A DNA stretch of 64,000 nt from an uncultured Muribaculaceae bacterium. Its GTDB lineage: Bacteria > Bacteroidota > Bacteroidia > Bacteroidales > Muribaculaceae. The stretch lies in assembly GCA_910578395.1 (NCBI GenBank), contig CAJTPZ010000002.1:62242-126241 (forward strand), read 5' to 3'. The notes under the pieces were generated by a model. That model ran no database searches. It saw only the letters and a program-made list of their open reading frames with translations, and was not told the DNA's origin. Numbering within the stretch: position 1 is the stretch's first letter; every line of letters begins with the position of its first letter. The position numbers and the translations under genes are program-made. Shown one piece after another: positions 44,669-53,144 of this stretch.

Positions 44669-45670
44669 TTGAACGAGCGGACTATCATCATCGAAAATGT
44701 CGATCCCGTAGCGTTCTACGGAATCAACAACTCGCATCTGCAACTCCTCAAAAGTCTCTATCCGAAACTGCGCATAGCCGCACGGGGCCAAGTCATAAAA
44801 GCGCTGGGATCTCCCGACGATACAGCCGACTTCGAGGAAAAGATAAAAAAGCTCGAGGCATGGTGCGAACGCTACAACAAGCTAACCGACGAGGTCATAA
44901 TCGACATTGTCAAGGGTTCTGCACCGCAGCCTGAAAACAACGCCGACCACGCCATCATCTATGGTGTCAACGGCAAACCTATATCGGCACGTAACCAGAA
45001 TCAACAGAAACTCATAAAAGAATTTCAGGAAAACGACCTGACATTCGCCCTCGGTCCTGCCGGGACCGGCAAAACCTATATTGCGATCGCTCTCGCAGTG
45101 AGAGCGTTGAAAAACCGCGAGGCACGCAGAATAATCCTATCGCGTCCGGCTGTCGAAGCAGGTGAGAAGCTCGGCTTTCTGCCAGGCGACATGAAGGACA
45201 AGATCGACCCGTATCTTCAGCCTCTTTATGACGCCCTCGAAGATATGCTTCCGGCCGCCAAACTTAAAGAATACATGGAGACGGGCGTGATACGCATCGC
45301 TCCGCTCGCGTTCATGCGCGGACGCACCCTGAACGACGCTATCATCGTGCTCGACGAGGCCCAGAACACAACAAGGCACCAGATAAAAATGTTTCTGACC
45401 CGGCTGGGCATGAATGCAAAAATGATCATAACCGGCGATGTGACGCAGATCGATCTGCCCCGCTCGGTACAGTCAGGACTCATCCACGCGCTATCGGTGC
45501 TCCGGGGAGTCAGAGGCATAGGAAAAGTCGAGTTCGACAAAAAAGATATAGTGAGGCATCCGCTCGTGCAGCGCATTGTCGAGGCCTATGAACGGGAGCA
45601 CGAAGAATACTCGGAAGCATCCGACACTACTGCGGACAACTCCAACGACAATTCCGCCGAAACAGAATAA
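44669..45670 (+). CDS. phoH: PhoH family ATPase
   Basis: A 333-residue P-loop protein of the PhoH/YbeZ family, associated with RNA metabolism and ribosome maturation. Walker A GPAGTGKT (129-136) and Walker B IIVLDE (225-230) are intact, with the N-terminal KH-like region and a Glu/Asp/Asn-rich tail. No ATG suits the N-terminus: the best start is TTG at 44669 (NERTIIIENVDPVAFYG), with AAGGAA just upstream. It opens a plus-strand run of housekeeping genes. Confidence 0.92.
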   Translation: MNERTIIIENVDPVAFYGINNSHLQLLKSLYPKLRIAARGQVIKALGSPDDTADFEEKIKKLEAWCERYNKLTDEVIIDIVKGSAPQPENNADHAIIYGVNGKPISARNQNQQKLIKEFQENDLTFALGPAGTGKTYIAIALAVRALKNREARRIILSRPAVEAGEKLGFLPGDMKDKIDPYLQPLYDALEDMLPAAKLKEYMETGVIRIAPLAFMRGRTLNDAIIVLDEAQNTTRHQIKMFLTRLGMNAKMIITGDVTQIDLPRSVQSGLIHALSVLRGVRGIGKVEFDKKDIVRHPLVQRIVEAYEREHEEYSEASDTTADNSNDNSAETE

Positions 45671-45717
45671 TCAGACACAAATCAACTATAAATCCACTCT
45701 CTATCTATAAAAAAGAC

Positions 45718-46668
45718 ATGAAAGCTCTCACCCGCACCGACTACAATTTCCCCGGCCAGACATCGGTCTACCACGGCAAAGTACGCGACGTATATTCCAT
45801 CTCCGACGATCTGCTCGTGATGGTGGCTACCGACCGCATATCGGCATTCGACGTGATCCTGCCCGAAGGCATCCCCTACAAAGGTCAGGTATTGAACCAG
45901 ATCGCGGCATTTATGCTTGATTCGACAGCCGACATAGTTCCAAACTGGAAGCTTGCCACTCCCGACCCCATGGTCACCGTTGGCTACCGTTGTGAAGGCT
46001 TCAAGGTAGAGATGATCATACGCGGCTACCTCACCGGCAGCGCATGGCGCGACTATGTGGCCGGATGCCGTGAGATATGCGGCGTGAAGCTGCCTGACGG
46101 CATGCGTGAGAACGAACGCTTCCCCGAACCCATCATCACCCCTACAACAAAAGCCGACGAGGGACACGACGAAAACATATCCAAAGAAGAGATAATTGCC
46201 CGCGGCATCGTATCGGCTGAAGACTACGAGGTGATGGAACAGTACACACGCGCACTCTTCCGCCGCGGCACCGAAATAGCATCGGCCAGAGGCCTTATCC
46301 TCGTCGACACAAAATATGAATTCGGAAAACGCGACGGCAAGGTGATTCTTATCGATGAGATACACACCCCCGACTCATCACGTTACTTCTATGCCGACGG
46401 CTACGAGGAACGCTTCGCCAAAGGCGAGCCACAGCGTCAGCTCTCCAAAGAGTTCGTGCGCCAGTGGCTTATAGACCATGATTTCATGGGAAAAGAAGGT
46501 CAGACCGTACCCGAAATGACACCGGAGTTCGTAAAATCGGTTTCCGACCGCTATATCGAACTCTACGAGCACATAACCGGACACCGTTTCGAGAAAGCCG
46601 AAGCCGACGACATAGAAGAGCGCATCGGCAAAAACGTACTCGACTGTCTGGGCAAAATCGGCGAATAA
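45718..46668 (+). CDS. purC: Phosphoribosylaminoimidazole-succinocarboxamide synthase
   Basis: A 316-residue SAICAR synthetase, joining CAIR and aspartate with ATP in purine synthesis. Family motifs include YHGKVRDVY (nucleotide-binding beta hairpin), ATDRISAFDVILPEGIP, the SGSAW-like LTGSAWRDY, and VDTKYEFG. Length matches the ~300-residue form with the longer insertions usual in Bacteroidetes. It lies 47 bp after phoH. Confidence 0.96.
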   Translation: MKALTRTDYNFPGQTSVYHGKVRDVYSISDDLLVMVATDRISAFDVILPEGIPYKGQVLNQIAAFMLDSTADIVPNWKLATPDPMVTVGYRCEGFKVEMIIRGYLTGSAWRDYVAGCREICGVKLPDGMRENERFPEPIITPTTKADEGHDENISKEEIIARGIVSAEDYEVMEQYTRALFRRGTEIASARGLILVDTKYEFGKRDGKVILIDEIHTPDSSRYFYADGYEERFAKGEPQRQLSKEFVRQWLIDHDFMGKEGQTVPEMTPEFVKSVSDRYIELYEHITGHRFEKAEADDIEERIGKNVLDCLGKIGE

Positions 46669-46701
46669 CCGAATCATAACACTCCGTCGGACAAAAGACA
46701 C

Positions 46702-47448
46702 ATGAAACTCCAGGCAGAGCAAATCAACCCTTATGAAGGCGACACACGCGGCAAGACATCGCAGGTGCGCGAAATGTTTGACTCAATCGCGCCGGCCTAC
46801 GATTTCATGAACCGCGCCATGACGCTCGGCGTCGACCGCTCCTGGAGGCGTAAAGCCGTGGAAACGGCGGCACAGGACTCCCCCGTCCGCATACTCGACC
46901 TCGCTACAGGCACCGCCGATCTCGCCATAGCTCTGGCAAGGCGTCTGCCTATGGCGAAAGTCGACGGCGCCGATCTGTCGGAACGAATGATAGAGGCGGG
47001 CCAGGCCAAGATAGAAAAAGCCGGCCTTGAAAGACAGATAACCCTGCAAGTAGCCGACGGACTGCATCTGCCAATGGCCGACAACACATTCGACTGTGTG
47101 ACCATAGCCTACGGCATACGCAACTTCGCCTCGATGCTTGACGGATACCGCGAAATACGAAGAGTGCTTCGTCCAGGTGGACGCGTCGTGGTGCTTGAGC
47201 TCTCGACTCCGGTCAATCCCGTCGCCTTAGGTCTCTATCACATCTACACCCGCACTCTCATCCCGCTGGTCGGCCGTATGCTATCACACGACCGCCGCGC
47301 CTACAGTTATCTGCCGGAAAGCGTCAGAGCCGTGGCACAAGGAAGCGAAATGACCTCGCTGATGAACGAAGCCGGTTTTCACGATGCTACATTCAACCGG
47401 CTCACATTCGGTGCATGCACCATATATACAGCTACAAAACCTGCATAA
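46702..47448 (+). CDS. menG: Demethylmenaquinone methyltransferase
   Basis: A 248-residue SAM-dependent methyltransferase making the last step of menaquinone synthesis (UbiE/MenG family). SAM motif I is ILDLATGTADLAI, followed by GADLSERMIEAG and the family signatures YDFMNRAMTLGVDRSWR and IAYGIRNFA. Ubiquinone is not expected in this organism, so menG is the better name. It supports the quinone-linked Sdh/Frd complex of this window. Confidence 0.95.
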   Translation: MKLQAEQINPYEGDTRGKTSQVREMFDSIAPAYDFMNRAMTLGVDRSWRRKAVETAAQDSPVRILDLATGTADLAIALARRLPMAKVDGADLSERMIEAGQAKIEKAGLERQITLQVADGLHLPMADNTFDCVTIAYGIRNFASMLDGYREIRRVLRPGGRVVVLELSTPVNPVALGLYHIYTRTLIPLVGRMLSHDRRAYSYLPESVRAVAQGSEMTSLMNEAGFHDATFNRLTFGACTIYTATKPA

Positions 47449-47457
47449 AACTTAACT

Positions 47458-48561
47458 ATGGCCCTTCAATGCGGAATAGTAGGATTACCCAATGTCGGTA
47501 AATCCACTCTTTTCAACTGTCTCTCCAACGCCAAAGCGCAGTCGGCCAACTTCCCCTTCTGCACCATCGAGCCCAATGTGGGTGTCATCACTGTTCCTGA
47601 CGACCGTCTGACACGTCTTGTCGAAATGTGTGAGCCCCGCAGCGTAGTGCCCGCAACCGTTGAGATAGTCGACATAGCCGGCCTGGTCAAGGGAGCAAGC
47701 AAAGGAGAGGGCCTCGGCAATAAGTTTCTGGCTAACATACGTGAGACTGACGCTATACTTCATGTGCTGCGCTGTTTCGACGATGATAACATCACCCACG
47801 TCGACGGTACCGTCGATCCGGTTCGCGACAAAGAGATCATCGACTTCGAGCTTCAGATAAAAGACCTCGAGACCGTCGACGCACGTCTTGCAAAATGCAT
47901 CAAACAGGCTCAGACCGGCGGCGACAAAACCGCTAAGCTTCAGGCAGGTGTGTTGCAGCAGCTCAAAGAAGCACTCGAGGCAGGCAAACCAGCCCGTTCA
48001 GTGGTCTTTGAAACCCCGGACGAACAGAAATTTGCCCGCGAGCTGTTTCTGCTCACCTCCAAACCGGTTCTATATGTGTGCAATGTAGATGACACATCAG
48101 CAGTGGACGGCAACAAGTATGTCGAAGCAGTGCGCAAAGCTGTCGAAAATGAGGGCGCTGACATACTCATCGTAGCCGCACAGACCGAAAGCGAAATAGC
48201 CGAACTCGACACATGGGAAGAACGAAAAGAATTCCTTGCCGAGATCGGACTTGATGAGAGCGGTGTTTCCCGGCTCATACGCGCGGCCTATCATCTGCTC
48301 GACCTGCAGACCTACTTTACCGCAGGACCCGACGAAGTGCGCGCATGGACATTCTGCCGAGGCTACAAGGCTCCGCAATGCGCAGGAATAATCCACACCG
48401 ACTTCGAGAAAGGCTTTATACGCGCCGAAGTGATCAAGTATGATGACTATGTGACCCTCGGAGGCGAAACTGCAGTGAAAGAAGCTGGAAAGCTGTCGGT
48501 CGAGGGCAAGGAATATATCGTGCAGGACGGCGACATAATGCACTTCCGCTTCAATGTCTGA
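47458..48561 (+). CDS. ychF: Ribosome-binding ATPase YchF/Obg-like
   Basis: A 367-residue P-loop ATPase of the Obg family that binds 70S ribosomes. G1 is GLPNVGKST (residues 8-16), G3 DIAGLVKGASKGEGLG, the G4 region is VCNVDD in place of NKxD, which accounts for ATP preference, and a C-terminal TGS domain is present (about 280-367). It starts 9 bp after menG, and its last 8 bp overlap the next gene. Confidence 0.96.
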   Translation: MALQCGIVGLPNVGKSTLFNCLSNAKAQSANFPFCTIEPNVGVITVPDDRLTRLVEMCEPRSVVPATVEIVDIAGLVKGASKGEGLGNKFLANIRETDAILHVLRCFDDDNITHVDGTVDPVRDKEIIDFELQIKDLETVDARLAKCIKQAQTGGDKTAKLQAGVLQQLKEALEAGKPARSVVFETPDEQKFARELFLLTSKPVLYVCNVDDTSAVDGNKYVEAVRKAVENEGADILIVAAQTESEIAELDTWEERKEFLAEIGLDESGVSRLIRAAYHLLDLQTYFTAGPDEVRAWTFCRGYKAPQCAGIIHTDFEKGFIRAEVIKYDDYVTLGGETAVKEAGKLSVEGKEYIVQDGDIMHFRFNV

Positions 48562-49000
48562 CATCTCGTCGACGCCCGTCGACGGACAGATGGATCTCTG
48601 TCCCGGGGTACCATATCAGTTCGGACTCTTTCTACAGGTGCGCGATTACGAGACCGACGCGCAGGGAATAGTCAATAACGCCAACTATCTGCACTATCTG
48701 GAGCATACACGGCACATGTTCTGCAAATGGCGCGGCATGTCGTTTGCCGATATGCTTGAGGAGCGGATCATAGCGGTGCTCAACCGTCTCGAGATCGAAT
48801 ACCGCTCGTCGCTATGTGGCGGCGATCTGGCCAAAAGCTGTCTTTGGGTTGAGCGAAAGGGACCGCGTTTTATATTCCATCAGGATATATTCCGCTGGCC
48901 CGACACGATAAATCCGGTCACCTCGGCAGTGGCGACCATAGTAGCAAAACGCGACGGCATGGTGTTACGAGGAAACGAACTGGCAGACATACTGCTCTGA
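48554..49000 (+). CDS. Acyl-CoA thioesterase, hotdog fold (YbgC/4HBT type)
   Basis: A 148-residue hotdog-fold protein. The catalytic block VRDYETDAQGIVNNANYLHYLEHTR matches the YbgC/4-hydroxybenzoyl-CoA-thioesterase pattern with Asp and the following Asn-Ala-Asn-Tyr (the full block starts at about residue 29). It likely hydrolyses small acyl-CoA or acyl-ACP esters. It overlaps ychF by 8 bp, so the two are translationally coupled. The substrate is unknown. Confidence 0.88.
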   Translation: MSDISSTPVDGQMDLCPGVPYQFGLFLQVRDYETDAQGIVNNANYLHYLEHTRHMFCKWRGMSFADMLEERIIAVLNRLEIEYRSSLCGGDLAKSCLWVERKGPRFIFHQDIFRWPDTINPVTSAVATIVAKRDGMVLRGNELADILL

Positions 49001-49079
49001 GCACACGGAGGCGCCGCGATTAACACCGGTCGGATGCCTACAGACGCAACCGGGCTTCTCGCATTCATATCATTTCTCC

Positions 49080-50216
49080 ATGCACACAAACGCAATACCA
49101 TATACACCTGTTGACCGTGACGCAGTCGCGCGTGTGGCATTTGCATCGCTAAGAGGAATGAAACTCGGTCTGGCACACCGTCTGCTCGAACATCTACCCG
49201 ACGAAAAAACGTTTTTCACAGCCACAGCATCACAGCTGTCAGCAATGCTTGGGTTCAGCACAAAACTGCTCGACAGCGATCTGCGGGAATCCACATTGAA
49301 AAAAGCTCGTGAGGAACTGCATTTTACCACAGCCTCCGGCATAAAGCCCCTGTATTTTACCGATCAAGATTTTCCGGAACGTCTCCAGCAATGTGACGAC
49401 GCTCCGGTGCTTCTATATACTTTAGGACACTGTGACCTGAATTTCCATAGGTCTATAGCCATTGTTGGCACACGCCATGCCACACCCTACGGTATCGGAT
49501 TTGTCAACCGCCTTGTAGACGACATAGCCGAGACTTTGCCCGGAACCCTCATAATAAGCGGTCTGGCCTACGGGATAGACATCACGGCGCACAAAGCGGC
49601 TCTGCGTACCGGACTCCCCACTGCGGGTGTGCTCGCCCACGGGCTGTCAACAATCTATCCATCAGCCCACAGGCAGATAGCAGCCGACATGGTGCATGGC
49701 GGCGGAATGCTTATAACCGAATACCCCCACGACGCCCCTGTTCACCGCGGCAACTTTCTGGCAAGGAACCGCATTATCGCAGCTCTTGCCGATTGTACAA
49801 TCGTCGTGGAGTCGGCCGAAAAAGGCGGTGCCCTTGTCACTGCCGGCATTGCCCAGAGCTATGACCGCGACGTTTTTGCCTTGCCGGGACGCACATCCGA
49901 CCCCTACAGCAAAGGCTGCAACAGGCTTATCGCCGGAAACGGCGCCGCACTCATCCAGAACGCCGACGACCTCATGACAGCGATGGGATGGATGCAGGAA
50001 AAATCAGTTCAGGGAATCCAAAAGGAGATCTTCACTGTTTATACTGAAAAAGAACAGGAGATAATAGATTTCCTCTCGACCAACGGCGAGGGCCACATCA
50101 ACACAATGGCCATAGCGCTAAACACGCCTATGCACAAGCTCATGGCACGGCTTGTCGACATGGAATTCAAAGGCTATATAGCTAATTATCCTGGCGGACG
50201 ATACCGACTTGCCTGA
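49080..50216 (+). CDS. dprA: DNA-processing protein DprA
   Basis: A 378-residue protein that loads RecA on single-stranded DNA entering during transformation and protects it. It has an N-terminal helical (SAM-like) part, the Rossmann-fold core with AIVGTRHATPYG, SGLAYGIDITAHKAAL, the HRGNFLARNRIIA block and GALVTAGIA, and a C-terminal winged-helix domain (about 320-378). Length is normal. It ends 22 bp before the preferred start of the nucleoside phosphorylase. Confidence 0.95.
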   Translation: MHTNAIPYTPVDRDAVARVAFASLRGMKLGLAHRLLEHLPDEKTFFTATASQLSAMLGFSTKLLDSDLRESTLKKAREELHFTTASGIKPLYFTDQDFPERLQQCDDAPVLLYTLGHCDLNFHRSIAIVGTRHATPYGIGFVNRLVDDIAETLPGTLIISGLAYGIDITAHKAALRTGLPTAGVLAHGLSTIYPSAHRQIAADMVHGGGMLITEYPHDAPVHRGNFLARNRIIAALADCTIVVESAEKGGALVTAGIAQSYDRDVFALPGRTSDPYSKGCNRLIAGNGAALIQNADDLMTAMGWMQEKSVQGIQKEIFTVYTEKEQEIIDFLSTNGEGHINTMAIALNTPMHKLMARLVDMEFKGYIANYPGGRYRLA

Positions 50217-50238
50217 ACTACTCCAAAAAATCCATAAC

Positions 50239-51111
50239 ATGAAAAAGACAATACCGGCTTCCGAGCTGATCATCAATCCCGACGGCACATGCTTTCATCT
50301 GCACCTACACCCCTCGCAACTCACCGACAACATAATATTAGTCGGTGACCCCGGACGAGTCGACATGGTGGCAGAATTTTTCGATACACGCGATTTTGAG
50401 GTTTCCTCTCGTGAATTCCATACCATAGGCGGTACCTACAAAGGCAAGCCCGTGATGTGCCTGAGCCACGGCATAGGTCCCGACAATATAGATATTGTCA
50501 TCAATGAGCTGGATGCACTCGCCAATATAGATTTCGACACACGCGAAGTGCACGACACCCTCCGTAGTCTCACAATGGTGCGCATAGGCACTTCCGGATC
50601 GCTACAGCCCGAACTGAAAATCGGCACTCCGGTAATTGCCTCCCGTTCGATAGGCTTCGATGGAGTGCTCAACTACTATGCCGGACGCAACGAAGTATCC
50701 GATCTCGATTTCGAAGAGAAATTCTGCAATCACGTCGGCTGGAATCCGACATGGGCACGCCCATACGTCGTAGAGGCCGATAAAACGCTTGTAGAGCAGA
50801 TCGGAGGCGACGACATGGTGCGCGGATGCACAATATCGGCTGTCGGCTTCTATGGCCCTCAGGGGCGTGAATTGCGGTTACCGCTGTCAAATCCCGATCT
50901 AAACAGCCGCATAGAGACTTTCCGCTACGATGGACAACCCGTCACCAACTACGAGATGGAGAGTGCCCCGCTTCAGGGACTCAGCCTACTCATGGGACAC
51001 CGTGCCATGACAGTATGCAGCATCATCGCCAACCGCATGTGCCATGAAGCCGCCCCCAACTACAAGACTGCCATGCCCGATCTCATCCGCACTGTCCTCG
51101 ACCGCATCTGA
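50239..51111 (+). CDS. Nucleoside phosphorylase
   Basis: A 290-residue enzyme of the PNP/UDP family type I, splitting nucleosides with phosphate in salvage; uridine is the likeliest substrate. I start at the ATG at 50239 (MKKTIPASELIIN); a TTG at 50209 would overlap dprA. Motifs: VGDPGRVDMVAEFF (phosphate loop), MVRIGTSGSLQP and TNYEMESAPLQGL (base and ribose site). It ends the housekeeping run; a terminator follows at 51248. The region 51112-51247 shows no gene. Confidence 0.92.
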   Translation: MKKTIPASELIINPDGTCFHLHLHPSQLTDNIILVGDPGRVDMVAEFFDTRDFEVSSREFHTIGGTYKGKPVMCLSHGIGPDNIDIVINELDALANIDFDTREVHDTLRSLTMVRIGTSGSLQPELKIGTPVIASRSIGFDGVLNYYAGRNEVSDLDFEEKFCNHVGWNPTWARPYVVEADKTLVEQIGGDDMVRGCTISAVGFYGPQGRELRLPLSNPDLNSRIETFRYDGQPVTNYEMESAPLQGLSLLMGHRAMTVCSIIANRMCHEAAPNYKTAMPDLIRTVLDRI

Positions 51112-51247
51112 CCCCCCTTCTCTGCCGGAACCGGCACCATTTTATTTTCAGTGGCCAATCATGAACAGTCTGCGTCAAGATATTCCCGGTCACAGCAATA
51201 GCCGAACCCTCCGCAAAGCGGGGCGAGAAATTGTTTCACAATCACAT

Positions 51248-51281
51248 AAATATAGGGCGCACAAAAGTGCGCCCTATATTT
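51248..51281. terminator. Bidirectional terminator between convergent operons
   Basis: A perfect 15-bp stem AAATATAGGGCGCAC (51248-51262) with GTGCGCCCTATATTT (51267-51281) and an AAAA loop, between the nucleoside phosphorylase and the convergent GYF-domain gene. Confidence 0.93.
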
Positions 51282-51305
51282 ATCATCCTTAATTTATTGT
51301 AATGA

Positions 51306-51851
51306 CTACAGCAGCATTGTCAATATCTGAAAAGGCATCACCATCAGGCCGAGGACAAAGCCGATAACCGAGCACCAGGCGGCCCTTTCCGACGAACGGC
51401 GGGCACCGGCCACATCACCGTCGCGCCACTGCTTGCCGACCTGTGCAGCAAACACGATAGCCACAACTCCAAGCGGAAGCGAAAAAACGACAGCCACAAC
51501 AATCGACCACCAAAGATAACTCGGAGGACAATTTGCCTTATCAGCCTCCGTCTGCCCTGCAGGGACTGTGACAGGCGAGACAGGCGCAACCTGGGCGACA
51601 ACACGCACAGGAGGAGCAGGCGGAGTAAATATCACCGGCTCAACAACAGGAGCGACGGAAGATTCCGGTTCTGCCGGCCAGAGCGCAGCCGACAGCTCCG
51701 GGATATCCGACGCGGCAACCCACTGCGTCAACCCCCGACGCCACGTATATGTGTCGGGAGCGATACCCATAGATTTAAGCTGGCCGACCGTGTAGGGGCC
51801 TGCATGATTTCTATTGACTACGATCCAATATTGATCGTCATTGGCTTCCAT
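51306..51851 (-). CDS. GYF-domain/CD225-like membrane protein
   Basis: A 181-residue protein. Residues 6-55 form a GYF_2-type domain (WIVVNRNHAGPYTVGQLKSM, RRGLTQWVAASDIPEL), then comes a Pro/Val-rich linker (60-100) and two membrane helices (about 112-137 and 157-180) with the CD225/dispanin-type loop between them (AAQVGKQWRDGDVAGARRSS). Such proteins are common in Bacteroidetes and of unknown function. The gene begins 3 bp after deoC and is the last of the four-gene operon. Confidence 0.85.
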   Translation of the reverse strand: MEANDDQYWIVVNRNHAGPYTVGQLKSMGIAPDTYTWRRGLTQWVAASDIPELSAALWPAEPESSVAPVVEPVIFTPPAPPVRVVAQVAPVSPVTVPAGQTEADKANCPPSYLWWSIVVAVVFSLPLGVVAIVFAAQVGKQWRDGDVAGARRSSERAAWCSVIGFVLGLMVMPFQILTMLL

Positions 51852-51854
51852 AGA

Positions 51855-52805
51855 TCAGAAAAATTTTGTCTCCTCGCCGAGAATCGACGAGAGCAGATTA
51901 TTGGCAAGCCGGCTTGCTCCTATCCTGAACAAATCAGGAGTAAGCCAGTCTTCTCCAAGCACTTCCTTGATCACAGTGTAATATGCGACAGCATCGGCTG
52001 TTGTAGTGATGCCTCCCGCCGCCTTGAAGCCGACCTTCTTGCCTGTCGCCTCATAATAGTCCTTGATGCAGCAGGCCATCACGTAGGCGGCTTCGAGAGA
52101 CGCACCGGCATATCCCTTTCCGGTGGAAGTCTTCAGAAAATCGGCACCGGCATAGAGCGACAATACCGAAGCCGCACGTATATTGGCTGCCGACTGCAAT
52201 GCGCCGGTCTCAAGTATCACTTTCAGATGTGCCTGATGACATGAATGTTTTATCTCGGCAATCTCGTCGGTGACACTTTCCCAGTCGCCGTCAAGAAAAT
52301 CGCCAAGATTCATGACAATATCGATCTCATCGGCACCATCGGCTACTGCAAGGGCCGTCTCGGCAACTTTAACCTCAAGAAAAGTCTGTGACGATGGAAA
52401 ACCACCCGCCACACAGGCGACATTGACATCGCTCACATCAAGAGTCGAACGCACCACCTGGGCGAAATTCGGATAAACGCATACAGCCGCTACTGACGGC
52501 AGATCGGGATGCTCATCTTCAAAATCGTTTACACGCTCCACAAAACGCGTCACAGAGCGAGAACTGTCGGTAGCGTTAAGTGTTGTCAGGTCAATTGTCG
52601 ACAGCAGAAAACGCCACACATCTGCATTGTCATTCTCGGTCTTGTGTCCGGCTATGATTTTCTCTACAGCCTTGAGCACAGTGTTGTCATCGGCCGGAGC
52701 CGACGATGCAGCCACCATCTCACGGTATTTGTCGGTATGATGTTCATGTGAATTATCGTGACCGCAGTGGCAGTCATGACCTCCATGTTGATGCTGATGT
52801 TCCAT
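51855..52805 (-). CDS. deoC: Deoxyribose-phosphate aldolase with a His-rich N-terminal extension
   Basis: A 316-residue class I aldolase splitting 2-deoxyribose-5-phosphate to glyceraldehyde-3-phosphate and acetaldehyde. The Schiff-base Lys225 is in DFLKTSTGK, the second Lys261 in VGFKAAGG, and Asp162 in DEIDIVMN, so the enzyme is intact. The core is preceded by an unusual ~25-residue tail with nine His and two Cys in the first 23 residues (EHQHQHGGHDCHCGH and onward), a likely metal-binding segment. It completes nucleoside breakdown downstream of phosphorylases such as the one encoded at 50239. Spacing is 6 bp to the MazG-like gene. Confidence 0.95.
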   Translation of the reverse strand: MEHQHQHGGHDCHCGHDNSHEHHTDKYREMVAASSAPADDNTVLKAVEKIIAGHKTENDNADVWRFLLSTIDLTTLNATDSSRSVTRFVERVNDFEDEHPDLPSVAAVCVYPNFAQVVRSTLDVSDVNVACVAGGFPSSQTFLEVKVAETALAVADGADEIDIVMNLGDFLDGDWESVTDEIAEIKHSCHQAHLKVILETGALQSAANIRAASVLSLYAGADFLKTSTGKGYAGASLEAAYVMACCIKDYYEATGKKVGFKAAGGITTTADAVAYYTVIKEVLGEDWLTPDLFRIGASRLANNLLSSILGEETKFF

Positions 52806-52811
52806 AATCGT

Positions 52812-53144
52812 TTACTTCTTAAAGCGTTCTTTATCTCTAAGGTTTTTCTTCTCTATATTGTTCATTAAAGCCGATGTGAGATCAACTCCCGTCTGATTGG
52901 CTATGGCAGCTACGACCCACAGCACATCTGCAAGCTCGTCAGCCAAGGAATGCGATCTGTCCGACGGCTTGAATGTCTGGTCGCCATAAGTACGGGACAT
53001 CAGCCGGGCCACCTCACCAACCTCTTCGGTAAGCACCGCCATATTGGTCAGTGGAGAGAAATAGCCCCCGCCGACACCCCGGATCCAGTTGTCGACGGTT
53101 GCCTGTAGCCCGGCTATCGAGATACTATTCTTTTCGTCCGTCAC
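52812..53144 (-). CDS. MazG-like nucleotide pyrophosphohydrolase
   Basis: A 110-residue all-alpha NTP pyrophosphatase. The metal-binding acids follow the family pattern EEVGEVARLM ... DELADVLWVV (ExxE then ExxD). It would hydrolyse unwanted or modified nucleoside triphosphates. The ATG overlaps the stop of the S41 protease gene by 4 bp. Confidence 0.9.
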   Translation of the reverse strand: MTDEKNSISIAGLQATVDNWIRGVGGGYFSPLTNMAVLTEEVGEVARLMSRTYGDQTFKPSDRSHSLADELADVLWVVAAIANQTGVDLTSALMNNIEKKNLRDKERFKK

